Shown here: piece by piece, positions 53,946 through 62,596 of the stretch
Layout: the number at the start of each line of letters is the position of its first letter
Numbering within the stretch: position 1 is the first letter of the stretch
Assembly: GCA_035341665.1 (NCBI GenBank)
Contig: DAOQVR010000016.1
Span: 1-64,000 of the forward strand
Direction of reading: 5' to 3'
DNA from: DAOQVR01 sp035341665
GTDB lineage: Bacteria; Chloroflexota; Anaerolineae; JAAYZQ01
Length of the DNA: 64,000 nucleotides
Notes under the pieces: model-generated
What the model was told of the DNA's origin: nothing
The model's input: only the letters and a program-made list of their open reading frames with translations
The model's database searches: none
Program-made: the position numbers and the translations under genes

Positions 53946-53974
53946 TTGCGACCGAGGGCTTGCTCTGCTATACT
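53946..53974 (+). promoter_or_regulatory. Sigma70-type promoter of the fabF-rnc operon
   Basis: TTGCGA (53946-53951), 17-bp spacer, TATACT (53969-53974). The predicted start near 53981 rules out an in-frame ATG at 53978 as the fabF start. Confidence 0.75.
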
Positions 53975-54016
53975 TGAATGCAGCTATGCAAAGAAGCAGG
54001 GAGATTGGTCAGCACT

Positions 54017-55258
54017 ATGGACAAAGCGCGCGTGGTGATCACAGGGATTGGTGTCATCAGCCCCGTGGGCCTGGACCTGGCAACCGCGTGGGACAACCTG
54101 ACGGCAGGTCGCTCTGGAATCGGGCCGATTACCGCGTTTGACACCAGTGGGTACGACGTCACTATAGCGGGCGAGGCACACGGATTCGATCCCCTGAACT
54201 ACCTGTCGCCGAAAGAGGCGCGGCGGACCGATCGCTTTGCGCAGTTCGCCCTCGCTGCACTCCAGGAAGCACTGGCACAATCGAGGTTTTCCGTCGAAGC
54301 AGGCAACTGCCACGACGTCGGCGTCATCATTGGTGCAGGCGTGGGGGGCATCCAGACCTACTCGGATGAATTCGACGTGCTGCGCTCCAAGGGCCCCAAG
54401 CGGGTCAGCCCGCTGCTCGTGCCCATGATCACATCGGATGTACCGGCCGTGCAGGTGGCCCTGCGCACCGGAGCCCGCGGTCCGAACCTCGGCCTTTCGT
54501 CGGCCTGCGCCAGCGGGGCCGACGCGATTGGGCAAGCCTACGAGACCATTCGCCGCGGACACGCGCAGGTCATGATCACGGGTGGCGTGGAGGCAGCGAT
54601 CGTTCCTATCTCGATCGCCACCTTCGACCGGATGAGGGCCATTTCACACCGCAACGACGATCCGCAGGGAGCCAGCCGGCCTTTTGACGCAGGGCGGGAT
54701 GGGTTCGTCGTGTCCGAGGGAGGCGCCATTCTCATCCTCGAGGAGATGGAGAGCGCGCTGAGGCGCGGGGCCGAGCCGCTTGCCGAGATGGCAGGCTACG
54801 CCGCAACCTCGGATGCCATCCACCTGGCCGCTCCTGACAGCGAGGGCGCCGGTGCAGCCAGGTGCATGAGCCTTGCCCTGACGCGGGCAGGCGTTCTTCC
54901 CGAAGAGCTCGGCTACATCAACGCCCATGGGACCAGCACGCCGCTCGGCGACCCTTCAGAGACGCGGGCCATCCGAGAAGCACTCGGGAGGTACGCGGAC
55001 CGGGTCGCCGTGAGCTCTACCAAGTCCGTGACGGGACACATGATCGGGGGAGCCGGCTCATTCGAAGCGGCCGTGTGTGTGCAGGTGCTGCGAACCGGTA
55101 TCCTGCCACCGACCATCAACCTGACGGCACCCGACCCGGCCTGCGATCTTGACTATGTTCCCGGGAAGGCGAGGGCGGCCGATGTCACGGTCACCCTCTC
55201 CAACTCGTTTGGCTTTGGGGGCCACAACTGCTCACTGGTGCTGCGCAGAGCACCCTAG
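54017..55258 (+). CDS. fabF: Beta-ketoacyl-[ACP] synthase II
   Basis: A 413-aa condensing enzyme of type II fatty-acid synthesis, cytoplasmic. The ATG at 54017 (MDKARVVITGIGVISPVG) fits the usual length and lies after the promoter. The catalytic triad is C164 (SSACASG), H304 (NAHGTST) and H341 (TGHMIGGAG), one residue off E. coli FabF numbering. The C-terminal NSFGFGGHNCSLVL is intact. It heads an operon with rnc 47 nt downstream, a fabF-rnc pairing common in bacteria. Confidence 0.95.
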   Translation: MDKARVVITGIGVISPVGLDLATAWDNLTAGRSGIGPITAFDTSGYDVTIAGEAHGFDPLNYLSPKEARRTDRFAQFALAALQEALAQSRFSVEAGNCHDVGVIIGAGVGGIQTYSDEFDVLRSKGPKRVSPLLVPMITSDVPAVQVALRTGARGPNLGLSSACASGADAIGQAYETIRRGHAQVMITGGVEAAIVPISIATFDRMRAISHRNDDPQGASRPFDAGRDGFVVSEGGAILILEEMESALRRGAEPLAEMAGYAATSDAIHLAAPDSEGAGAARCMSLALTRAGVLPEELGYINAHGTSTPLGDPSETRAIREALGRYADRVAVSSTKSVTGHMIGGAGSFEAAVCVQVLRTGILPPTINLTAPDPACDLDYVPGKARAADVTVTLSNSFGFGGHNCSLVLRRAP

Positions 55259-55305
55259 CTCGAACTGCAGGCCGGCGGCACATCCAGTGCGCCCCAGGGG
55301 GAGCG

Positions 55306-56076
55306 ATGATCGATCTGGGCGATGTAGAGAAGCGCATCGGGTTGGTCTTTGCCGACAAGAGCCTGCTGCTCAGAGCCCTCGTCCATAGCTCTTACCGAAA
55401 CGAGCACCCGGGCTTTTCGTTCGAGGACAACGAGAGGCTGGAGTTCCTTGGAGATGCAGCCCTCGGCTTTATCACAGGTGAGCACCTCTACCACCGTTTC
55501 CCCGAGGTGACAGAGGGCGCACTCACCACCCTGCGCGCTGCCCTGGTCCGGAGGGACGCGCTCGCCGAGATGGCGCGGCGCTTTGACCTGGGAAGCTTCT
55601 TGATGATGGGGGCGGGAGCCCACGCCGATAAGGTGCATGAACGGCCAGCGACCCTGTGTGCCGCCTTCGAGGCGCTGGTCGGCGCGATCTACCTCGACCA
55701 GGGTCTTGAGCAGACCCGCGAGTTTCTTCAGCCGCTCATAGGGCCGGCCGCTGTGGCAGTGCACGAGAACCACTCTGACCGAGACTGGAAGAGCCGTCTG
55801 CAGGACATGGCTCAGGGCCTTGCCCGCGGCAGGCCAAACTACACCACCATCTCCGAGACCGGCCCCGATCATGCTCCCGAGTTCGTGGTGCAGGTCACAA
55901 TCGGCGGCGAGACCTATGGCGGCGGCTCCGGGCCTAGCAAGCAGATGGCCGAGCAGGCAGCCGCTCAAGCGGCCCTTCAGCGCCTCGAGGATGAGGCCTG
56001 CAGCCCGGCGCCGGAGGAACAGGAGGGCCCCGGCAAGGACGACCCCCAAGGAGCCCAGCAAGTCCCTCGTGGCTGA
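55306..56076 (+). CDS. rnc: Ribonuclease III
   Basis: A 256-aa double-strand RNA endonuclease acting in rRNA processing and mRNA turnover. The ATG at 55306 follows GGGGGAG. The signature NERLEFLGDAAL (with E and D metal ligands) and the second acidic pair near CAAFEALVGAIYLDQG are present. The C-terminal dsRNA-binding domain starts near residue 165 (DWKSRLQDMAQG...) and runs to ALQRLEDEA. A short acidic, Gln/Pro-rich tail follows. Its last codons overlap the next gene's GTG by 8 nt. Confidence 0.95.
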   Translation: MIDLGDVEKRIGLVFADKSLLLRALVHSSYRNEHPGFSFEDNERLEFLGDAALGFITGEHLYHRFPEVTEGALTTLRAALVRRDALAEMARRFDLGSFLMMGAGAHADKVHERPATLCAAFEALVGAIYLDQGLEQTREFLQPLIGPAAVAVHENHSDRDWKSRLQDMAQGLARGRPNYTTISETGPDHAPEFVVQVTIGGETYGGGSGPSKQMAEQAAAQAALQRLEDEACSPAPEEQEGPGKDDPQGAQQVPRG

Positions 56077-56980
56077 GTGCCTGTTGGTCACCGGCGCCAG
56101 TGGCTACCTGGGCAGCTGCCTGATCCGTCAAGCCGCCGCGAGGTGGCGGGTGATCGCTGCTACCCACACACGGGGCGTAGCCGTTGAGGGTGTGGACGAG
56201 GTGCGACTCGACATCCGGGAAGGGGACGCCGTGCGCGACCTTGTGCGTGCAACCCGGCCTCGGGCGATCATCCACACCGCCATGGACACGACGTCACCAG
56301 AGTCGATGCAGGCGGTCATCGTCGAGGGCACCCGGAACGTGGCTCTGGCCTCTGCCGACGTGGGCGCCTACTTCATCCACATGTCGACGGACATGGTGTT
56401 TGACGGAGAGCATGCTCCCTATGTGCCTGAGGACATGCCCAAGCCGGTAACGCCGTACGGGCAGGCCAAGGCCAGAGCAGAGGAAATCGTGGCAGCCCTG
56501 CTGCCGACAGCGGCGATCGTGAGGACCTCGCTCATCTACGGCTTCTCTCCTCCCGACCCACGTACGCTTTGGGTGTTGGACAGCGTGCGCGGCCGGCATC
56601 CGATCACCCTCTTCACAGACGAGGTACGCTGCCCGGTCTGGGTGGAGCAACTGGCGGCCGCCCTGCTGGAGCTGACCAGGCGAGAGATGCCCGGGACCTG
56701 GCACCTGGCAGGACCGCAGGCCATCGACCGCTACTCTTTCGGCGTGCGACTTGCCCGAGCTTTCGGGCTCGACCCTGCCGAAATCAAGCCCGGCCTCAGC
56801 CGCGAGAGCGGACTGGTGCGGCCACGCGACCTCACCCTCTACGTCGAGCCGGGCGCGGCACGGCTGAGCGCACCCCTCTGGGGGGTGGACAGCGTCCTGT
56901 CGAGGCTGGGCAAAGTCCGCGAGGCATCCCGCTCGCCGCGACGCTTCGCAAAGGTCGGTCAGGCTCCGCTGAAGGAGTAG
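56069..56980 (+). CDS. RmlD-like NAD(P)-dependent sugar reductase/epimerase
   Basis: A 303-aa extended short-chain dehydrogenase. GTG 56069 overlaps the rnc stop, with AAGGAG about 15 nt upstream. A TTG a few codons on is also possible. The dinucleotide-binding loop is TGASGYLG. MSTDMVFDGEHAPYVPED and the catalytic YGQAKARAEE (YxxxK) match the dTDP-4-dehydrorhamnose reductase (RmlD) group, and VRTSLIYG follows. The usual partners rmlABC are not nearby, so the sugar is uncertain. Confidence 0.87.
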   Translation: MAECLLVTGASGYLGSCLIRQAAARWRVIAATHTRGVAVEGVDEVRLDIREGDAVRDLVRATRPRAIIHTAMDTTSPESMQAVIVEGTRNVALASADVGAYFIHMSTDMVFDGEHAPYVPEDMPKPVTPYGQAKARAEEIVAALLPTAAIVRTSLIYGFSPPDPRTLWVLDSVRGRHPITLFTDEVRCPVWVEQLAAALLELTRREMPGTWHLAGPQAIDRYSFGVRLARAFGLDPAEIKPGLSRESGLVRPRDLTLYVEPGAARLSAPLWGVDSVLSRLGKVREASRSPRRFAKVGQAPLKE

Positions 56981-57029
56981 GACCTGGCATCCACCGGCGG
57001 TGGCCTGCAGGCCGGGCGCCGGGCAGAAG

Positions 57030-58115
57030 CTACTCCTGAGAGCCGAGCTCCTTCGCGAACCGATCGAGGCGGCCCTTCTCTGCTGCTACCTCGAGCAGCA
57101 ACGCCTGCTGGTCGACGGGCGGCACCGAAGTGGATTCGCGACGCACCAAGGCCAGGGCGCCCTGCGGGCATTGGGGGACGCACACGCCGCAGCCGATGCA
57201 CTGCTCATCGCAGATGCTCGCCACGTCGTCCACGGAGATGGCCCCTACCGGGCAAGCAGCCTCGCACAGCCCGCAGGCGATGCACTCCGAGGCTGCCACC
57301 CGGCACAGGAAGTTGGAGGCGATAGAGTGCGCCGCTCCACCGAGCCGTGTCACCGTGCCCAGGAGCCCGCAGCAGCAGGAGCAGCAGTTGCAGATGAACT
57401 CGACTTTGTCGCGGGTGTTGGAGGTCATCTGCACAAGGCCGGCGTCGTGCGCCCGCCGCAGCACCGCCTGAGCCTCCTCGCGTGTGATGAGCCGGCCCAT
57501 GCCCCGCTCTGAGAGGTACTTGGCCCCGTAGTCGAGGGCCAGACACACGTCCACAGGTGCCTCGCAACGATGGTTGGCTACCCGGCAGGCACAGTCCTGG
57601 ACGGAGATGTACTTCGCGCGCTCTAGATAACCCGACACCTCGTCAAAAGAGAGGACGGTCTGCTGTGCTTGTATGGCCTCGTCGATGGGGATCACGCGGG
57701 CCATGTGGGTCGCGTCCCCTATCATCTCGGCACCCCAGCCTGACCGGTAGTAGGAGTCCCACAGCTCGCTCAGCCGATCGTAGGGGAGGTCGAGCTGTCC
57801 GTGCTTCATCATGGGGAACTCAAAGAGGCCGGGTGCCGTCGGGAAGAGCATGTAGAAGTGGCGGCCTCTCGCTTCGTACGCATACACCAGGCCTTTGTCG
57901 GCCATTGATTCGCATCGAGCGACCACCTCGTCTGCGGTCAGGCCTGCCCTCTCGGCAATGTCGATGTCGCGCATGGGTCGGAAAGGGAGATGGAGCGCAA
58001 CGGCCGCCTCCTCCGGGCTAAACAGGATGCGGAGTATCTCCAGGATCTCTTGGCTGTCTGGCGCCCCCGCGGGGTGAGCCGCCAACTTGGCTCGCAGCTG
58101 CACGTAGCTATCCAT
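57030..58115 (-). CDS. 4Fe-4S dicluster protein with extra cysteine cluster
   Basis: A 361-aa cytoplasmic iron-sulfur protein. The ATG at 58115 has GGGAGG upstream. Residues about 1-100 form a winged-helix-like domain (PMRDIDIAERAGLTADEVVARCESMADKGLVY). The middle has CACR and a second Cys near HRCEAPVDVC, then an unusual CNCCSCCCG. The C-terminus has two ferredoxin motifs, CIACGLCEAACP and CIGCGVCVPQCP. Similar proteins are annotated only as 4Fe-4S binding. A redox-sensing or electron-transfer role is inferred. It is divergent from the M14 gene at 58373, with back-to-back promoters. Confidence 0.85.
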   Translation of the reverse strand: MDSYVQLRAKLAAHPAGAPDSQEILEILRILFSPEEAAVALHLPFRPMRDIDIAERAGLTADEVVARCESMADKGLVYAYEARGRHFYMLFPTAPGLFEFPMMKHGQLDLPYDRLSELWDSYYRSGWGAEMIGDATHMARVIPIDEAIQAQQTVLSFDEVSGYLERAKYISVQDCACRVANHRCEAPVDVCLALDYGAKYLSERGMGRLITREEAQAVLRRAHDAGLVQMTSNTRDKVEFICNCCSCCCGLLGTVTRLGGAAHSIASNFLCRVAASECIACGLCEAACPVGAISVDDVASICDEQCIGCGVCVPQCPQGALALVRRESTSVPPVDQQALLLEVAAEKGRLDRFAKELGSQE

Positions 58116-58149
58116 CACACCCTCCCATCGCAGACTTGTGGGCAAGAGC

Positions 58150-58178
58150 ACTATAGCACAGGCACCGATGCAGAGCAA
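58150..58178 (-). promoter_or_regulatory. Sigma70-type promoter of the 4Fe-4S gene
   Basis: On the minus strand, TTGCTC (58173-58178), 17-bp spacer, TATAGT (58150-58155), about 35 bp before the start. Confidence 0.7.
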
Positions 58179-58257
58179 CCTGCGCCAGATGAGCACATGG
58201 TGATTGCGGCCAGGCGCGGTGCTGGGCAATGAGCCGGTGAGCTGGGCAGGACGGCCC

Positions 58258-58286
58258 TTGACAGAGTCACCCGATGGTGATACGCT
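58258..58286 (+). promoter_or_regulatory. Sigma70-type promoter of the second M14 gene
   Basis: TTGACA (58258-58263), 17-bp spacer, TACGCT (58281-58286), about 85 bp before the ATG at 58373. Confidence 0.7.
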
Positions 58287-58372
58287 CACGGCGCTGTGCA
58301 GGCTGCCGGTTCCGGGCCGGTGTATGACGCCCGGCGAAGGCGCCGAGTTCGTATGCTAGGAAGGGAACGCCG

Positions 58373-61090
58373 ATGAAGAAGCGAGCTGTTTGGTTGCCGC
58401 TCTTGGCTGCTGCTCTTGTGCTTGCGGGCATGCTCGGCCCGCAACCGGCTGCAGGGACGCCACCACCAACTCCGACCTCCCCTGTAGTCGCACGGGTGCA
58501 GTACTCGGACCAGGAGGCCTTGAACGGCCTGGCCAGTGAGCTGGATGTGTGGGAAGTGCATCGCGAGGAGAAGTACATCGTCGCAGCCATCTCACCTGAG
58601 CAGTACCAGCGGCTGCACGACCTGGGCTTCCAGATCGAAGTCGACGCAGAGAAAACCGAGAAACTCGGCATACAGGCAGCACTCGACCCGCGTTTCTACT
58701 ACTTTGACGACTACAACATCAACCCGAACGGGCTCTATGTCGTCGACTTCTTGCAGGCCATCAGCACAGCCTACCCGAGCTTGACGGAGCTGCTCGACGT
58801 CGGAGACGCTTGGCAGGCCTCCCATGGGGGGTATCACCGGGACCTCTGGGTCCTGCGAATCACCAACGAAGACCCTGCCTATGGGGACATTCCCGACAAG
58901 CCCACTTTCATCCTGCACTCTGAGATCCACGCCCGCGAGGTGGCAACACCCGAGCTCGCCATTCGATACATCCGATACTTGACATCGGGGTTTGAGGGGC
59001 TGGGCGGATACGGTCAGGACGCTGATGTCACGTGGATGGTGAACCACAACGTGGCCTACTTCCTGGTGGTCTCCAATCCGGACGGCAGGATCGTAAACGA
59101 ACAGAATATCGACGCCTACCGTCGCAAGAACATGGACAATGACGACGGCTGCAACAATCCGGGCACTTGGGGCATCGACCTGAATCGCAACCACAGCTTC
59201 AGGTGGGGTTGCTGCGGAGGCTCAAGTGGTGACCCTTGCTCAGAGACGTATCGGGGTCCCAGCCGGGGTAGTGAGCCAGAGACCGAAGCGTTCCAGGCGT
59301 TCTTTGCCTCGGTCATGCAGGACCAGAACGGCGACAACGGAGATGACGAGATACCGCCCGCCGCGCCGGACGACGCGACGGGTACTTTCCTGTCGCTGCA
59401 CAGCTACCAGGACGAGATTCTCTGGCCCTGGGGGTTTCAGTCCGCGCCGGCGCCGAACGGCGACCAGCTCGAGGCCATCGGCCGAAAGCTTGCCTTCTAC
59501 AACGGCTTCCTCCCGACACAGACCCTGTACACAGTGGATGGGGACACCTACGACTGGACCTACGGCAAGTTCGGCGTTGCCTCCTTCTTGTTTGAGGTGG
59601 GCCCGACATCAGGGCCGTGCGGTGACTTCTTTCCGCAGTATGGATGCATCGACGGCATCGACGGGATGCCGCGCGACTTCTGGGCCGAGCAGCGCCCGGC
59701 CTTCATCTTCCTGCACAAGATTGCCCATACCCCCTACATGACCGTTTTCGGCCCCGACGCGCTTGACCTGGCGGTATCACCCGTGGGTGCCGCGCCCGGC
59801 GAACCTGTCCAGCTCACTGCAACGATTGCCGACCGGCGCTACTCGAACGATCCGCTGCAACCAGTCGCTGCTGCGGAGTACTTCATCGATGGCCCCGGGG
59901 AGGACGGCACCGGCACACCGCTCGCCCCTGCTGACGGTGCATGGGGCAGCACTTCGGAGGAGGCACTCGCCGTTCTTGACACTGCGGGGCTCGACGCGGG
60001 CCAGCACTACATCCTGGTGCATGGACGGAATTCCAGCGGAGACTGGGGGCCCTTCACAGCCGTCTTCCTGTACGTGCTGGAGCCCGGGGTGTCGCCCGTC
60101 ATCCAGGGCTATGTCCGCGACGCCAGCAACAACGCACCGCTGGCCGCGACCGTCACGGCGGGATCGTTCCAGACCAACAGCGACGCGGAGACCGGTTTCT
60201 ACAGCATGATGGTGGTGGCCGGGACGTATGACATGACGGCAGAAGTCCCCGGGTACGCCGTGTCAACCGCCTCCGATGTGGCTGCCGAGGACTACCAGAC
60301 GGTCGAGCAGGATTTCTACCTGTTCCCGGTGTGCGAGGTCTTTTCGGACGATGTGGAGTCGGGCAATGCCGGTTGGAGTGCCGATGCACCCTGGGCCATC
60401 ACCGAGGAATCCTCGCACAGCCCAAGCCACTCCTGGACGGACAGCCCAGGCACTAGCTACGGGAACTACCTCGACATCAAGCTAACATCGCCAGTGATTG
60501 ACCTGTCTGAGACCGACGGCGTCAAGCTCTACTTCTGGCACACCATGGACCTTGAGGCCAATGCCGACTATGGGTATGTCGAATACTCGACCGATGGGGG
60601 CGGGACATGGAACACGGCTGCCTCCTACAGCCTGGAGGACCAGAACACCTGGACCCAAGCCCAGGTCGATCTGCCCGCGCTGAGCAACCAGGCCGATGCC
60701 CGACTTCGTTTTCGGCTCGCGACCAACTGGTACACCGGGTCGTACGACGGGTGGCACATCGACGACATCGTCTTGGCCGGTGGCGACTCCTCCTGCTGGG
60801 AGCCGATGGCCCCTGTGCCTGCCTTTGCCACCAACAGTCCGGTGGCTCTCGGACAGCCAGTGGAATTCACCAACGAGACGCTCGGCACGCCTCCAATCGA
60901 GTATCTCTGGGACTTTGGTGACGGAACGGGCACGTCCACCGAGGTGAGTCCGCAATACGTCTATGCGCTACCCGGGATCTACCAAGTCACCCTGACCGCA
61001 ACCAATAGCGAGGGAACGGCCGCCACCGCGCAGCCGGTCGTGGTGGTCGGCAACAGGCTGTACCTGCCGTTGATAGTCAAGGGGGAGTAG
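58373..61090 (+). CDS. Secreted M14 zinc carboxypeptidase with PKD domain and YLPLIVK tail
   Basis: A 905-aa exported carboxypeptidase, paralogous to the one at 1442. AGGAAGGG precedes the ATG. Signal peptide at 1-28. Zinc ligands are H186 and E189 (IHARE) and H343 (LHSYQDE). NPDGR, DLNRNHSFRWGCCGGSSG and catalytic E408 (FLFEVGPTSG) follow. After the enzyme come a CarbopepD-regulatory-like domain (IQGYVRDASNNAPL), an MAM/immune-inhibitor-like sandwich (YSTDGGGTWNTAASY) and a PKD domain (YLWDFGDGTG...YALPGIYQVTLTATN). The last residues are RLYLPLIVKGE, resembling the RIWLPMITR end of the protein at 362. Its C-terminal architecture differs from the first M14, which carries the FnIII-like module. 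Confidence 0.94.
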   Translation: MKKRAVWLPLLAAALVLAGMLGPQPAAGTPPPTPTSPVVARVQYSDQEALNGLASELDVWEVHREEKYIVAAISPEQYQRLHDLGFQIEVDAEKTEKLGIQAALDPRFYYFDDYNINPNGLYVVDFLQAISTAYPSLTELLDVGDAWQASHGGYHRDLWVLRITNEDPAYGDIPDKPTFILHSEIHAREVATPELAIRYIRYLTSGFEGLGGYGQDADVTWMVNHNVAYFLVVSNPDGRIVNEQNIDAYRRKNMDNDDGCNNPGTWGIDLNRNHSFRWGCCGGSSGDPCSETYRGPSRGSEPETEAFQAFFASVMQDQNGDNGDDEIPPAAPDDATGTFLSLHSYQDEILWPWGFQSAPAPNGDQLEAIGRKLAFYNGFLPTQTLYTVDGDTYDWTYGKFGVASFLFEVGPTSGPCGDFFPQYGCIDGIDGMPRDFWAEQRPAFIFLHKIAHTPYMTVFGPDALDLAVSPVGAAPGEPVQLTATIADRRYSNDPLQPVAAAEYFIDGPGEDGTGTPLAPADGAWGSTSEEALAVLDTAGLDAGQHYILVHGRNSSGDWGPFTAVFLYVLEPGVSPVIQGYVRDASNNAPLAATVTAGSFQTNSDAETGFYSMMVVAGTYDMTAEVPGYAVSTASDVAAEDYQTVEQDFYLFPVCEVFSDDVESGNAGWSADAPWAITEESSHSPSHSWTDSPGTSYGNYLDIKLTSPVIDLSETDGVKLYFWHTMDLEANADYGYVEYSTDGGGTWNTAASYSLEDQNTWTQAQVDLPALSNQADARLRFRLATNWYTGSYDGWHIDDIVLAGGDSSCWEPMAPVPAFATNSPVALGQPVEFTNETLGTPPIEYLWDFGDGTGTSTEVSPQYVYALPGIYQVTLTATNSEGTAATAQPVVVVGNRLYLPLIVKGE

Positions 61091-61110
61091 ACCCGCACTC
61101 TCCAGACGAG

Positions 61111-61146
61111 ACGGGCCAACGGGATTCCTCCCGTTGGCCCGTTTTT
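61111..61146 (+). terminator. Intrinsic terminator after the second M14 gene
   Basis: A 14-bp perfect stem ACGGGCCAACGGGA (61111-61124) with 61129-61142, loop TTCC, then T-rich 61142-61146. It separates this gene from the convergent AlbA-type gene. Confidence 0.88.
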
Positions 61147-61226
61147 GTGTGATACTGTGGGATAATATGGGATAAATGGGGGATATCCTCGCCGCAGACT
61201 GAGGTGCCGACAGAGCACAACAGGCC

Positions 61227-62564
61227 CTACTTGAGAATGTAGTAGGTCGCCCGCTTGTCACCAATCCTCAGAAGGAGACCTTTGGCGACCAGCTCGGCCA
61301 ACTCCCGGCGGATTGTCTCCGAGCTCACATCGGGACAGAGATCCTGAAACTCCCGGTTGGTGATGCGCCCCCGCTCGACCAGGTAGGCCAGCGCGCGCTC
61401 CTGGCGGTCACTTGTTCCGAGGCGGCGCCAGCGCCGGCTGGCGGCCTCCGCACTCTGTGCGCCCGGGGCGCCGTAGAGCGTCACGCGGAACCCACCCGAT
61501 GTCTCCTCAAAGCGGGGCGCGGGCAGGCCTGCCTCGGCTGACAGGCGGAGTATGCGATCGATCCCGTACCCTAGCCTCTCGATGAAGCCCATCTCGGACA
61601 AGACCTGGACTATGGTCTCGTTCCGACTGAAGCGCTCCTCCACCAGGTTCTCCAACGTGACGTGACCCGGAAGCCTGCCAGGGCTGTGGCACTCCAGGCG
61701 ATCGCTGAAGAGCAGCACCCTGATCTCGTCTCCGATCCGGTAGTCGCGGTGGGCGACCGCATTGACAATCACCTCGCGGATCACATCCGCCGGGTACTCC
61801 GCCACCTCGTCGCGCTCGAGACCCGTGATCTGCACGGCCCGCTGCAGATTGGACACAACGAAAGCCTCGGCTCGCCGGATCTGATCGGGGAGTGAGCCGG
61901 CGATCTCCTCTTTGACAAACCGGTCGGCCATCAGGCGCCCGGAGTACCGCACGACCAGCACTCGGGCGGTTCGCGCCCAGCGCTGGGGATCGAGACCAAA
62001 GAGCAGCAGGCCGGCCAGGGTGGGATGCAGGACTCCCTCGATCTCGCGCAGACAGCCGCACCTCAGCAGCTGGCCGGCCGCATCGCCAGCCATACCCAGC
62101 GACGAGGCATGGCGGCCCGCACTCTCCCAGTCGATGTGATCCAGGCGGGCTCCTTCCGGCACGTTGTCCTCGACGCTGGCGGCCCCCCTCGCCATCAGGA
62201 GCTCATTCAGACGCCGCGACCCAATTGGCCGGTTGTGGGCGCCATCGCGCGTCAGGAAGCGACCTTGGCAGACATAGGCATGAGGCAGTCCTGGAGGCAC
62301 GACCACCTCGACGACGTGGTTCACACCGTAGCCGACAAGCCTAGGTAGAGGAATGACCAGCGGAGGATCGAGTGATAACGCCGCCTGCAGCACGCGGTCA
62401 ATCGCCAGGTCAGGGTCTGCCAGGGACTCTGCCTGGGAGGTCCGAGGATCGATGCCGACGAGGACCGTGCCCCCTTTGCCGTTGGCCAGGGCGCACAACG
62501 TCTCCGCAAGCTTGACTACGGACGTGGTTCGCCGAACGAGCACCGGCCCGCTATCGTCCGTCAT
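61227..62564 (-). CDS. AlbA_2-type ATP-binding transcriptional regulator-like protein
   Basis: A 445-aa cytoplasmic protein. The ATG at 62564 is chosen (MTDDSGPVLVRR). A longer in-frame start would overlap the next gene. The Shine-Dalgarno is weak. The N-terminal AlbA/Schlafen-type domain has LAETLCALANGKGGTVLVGIDPRT, shortened at the front compared with relatives. The central part has an HSP90-like ATPase patch (VIREVIVNAVAHRDYRIGDEIRV). A C-terminal winged helix follows (ALAYLVERGRITNREFQDLCPDVSSETIRRELAELVAKG). These proteins are common regulators of unclear ligand. It lies 32 nt downstream of the membrane protein gene. Confidence 0.85.
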   Translation of the reverse strand: MTDDSGPVLVRRTTSVVKLAETLCALANGKGGTVLVGIDPRTSQAESLADPDLAIDRVLQAALSLDPPLVIPLPRLVGYGVNHVVEVVVPPGLPHAYVCQGRFLTRDGAHNRPIGSRRLNELLMARGAASVEDNVPEGARLDHIDWESAGRHASSLGMAGDAAGQLLRCGCLREIEGVLHPTLAGLLLFGLDPQRWARTARVLVVRYSGRLMADRFVKEEIAGSLPDQIRRAEAFVVSNLQRAVQITGLERDEVAEYPADVIREVIVNAVAHRDYRIGDEIRVLLFSDRLECHSPGRLPGHVTLENLVEERFSRNETIVQVLSEMGFIERLGYGIDRILRLSAEAGLPAPRFEETSGGFRVTLYGAPGAQSAEAASRRWRRLGTSDRQERALAYLVERGRITNREFQDLCPDVSSETIRRELAELVAKGLLLRIGDKRATYYILK

Positions 62565-62596
62565 TCCATGCCTAGGCGGGGCAGCATGCGCCGGCC

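Noticed and set aside
53978..54016. Earlier ATG for fabF
   Set aside because: It falls at or before the predicted transcription start, and the extension is absent from the usual FabF N-terminus.
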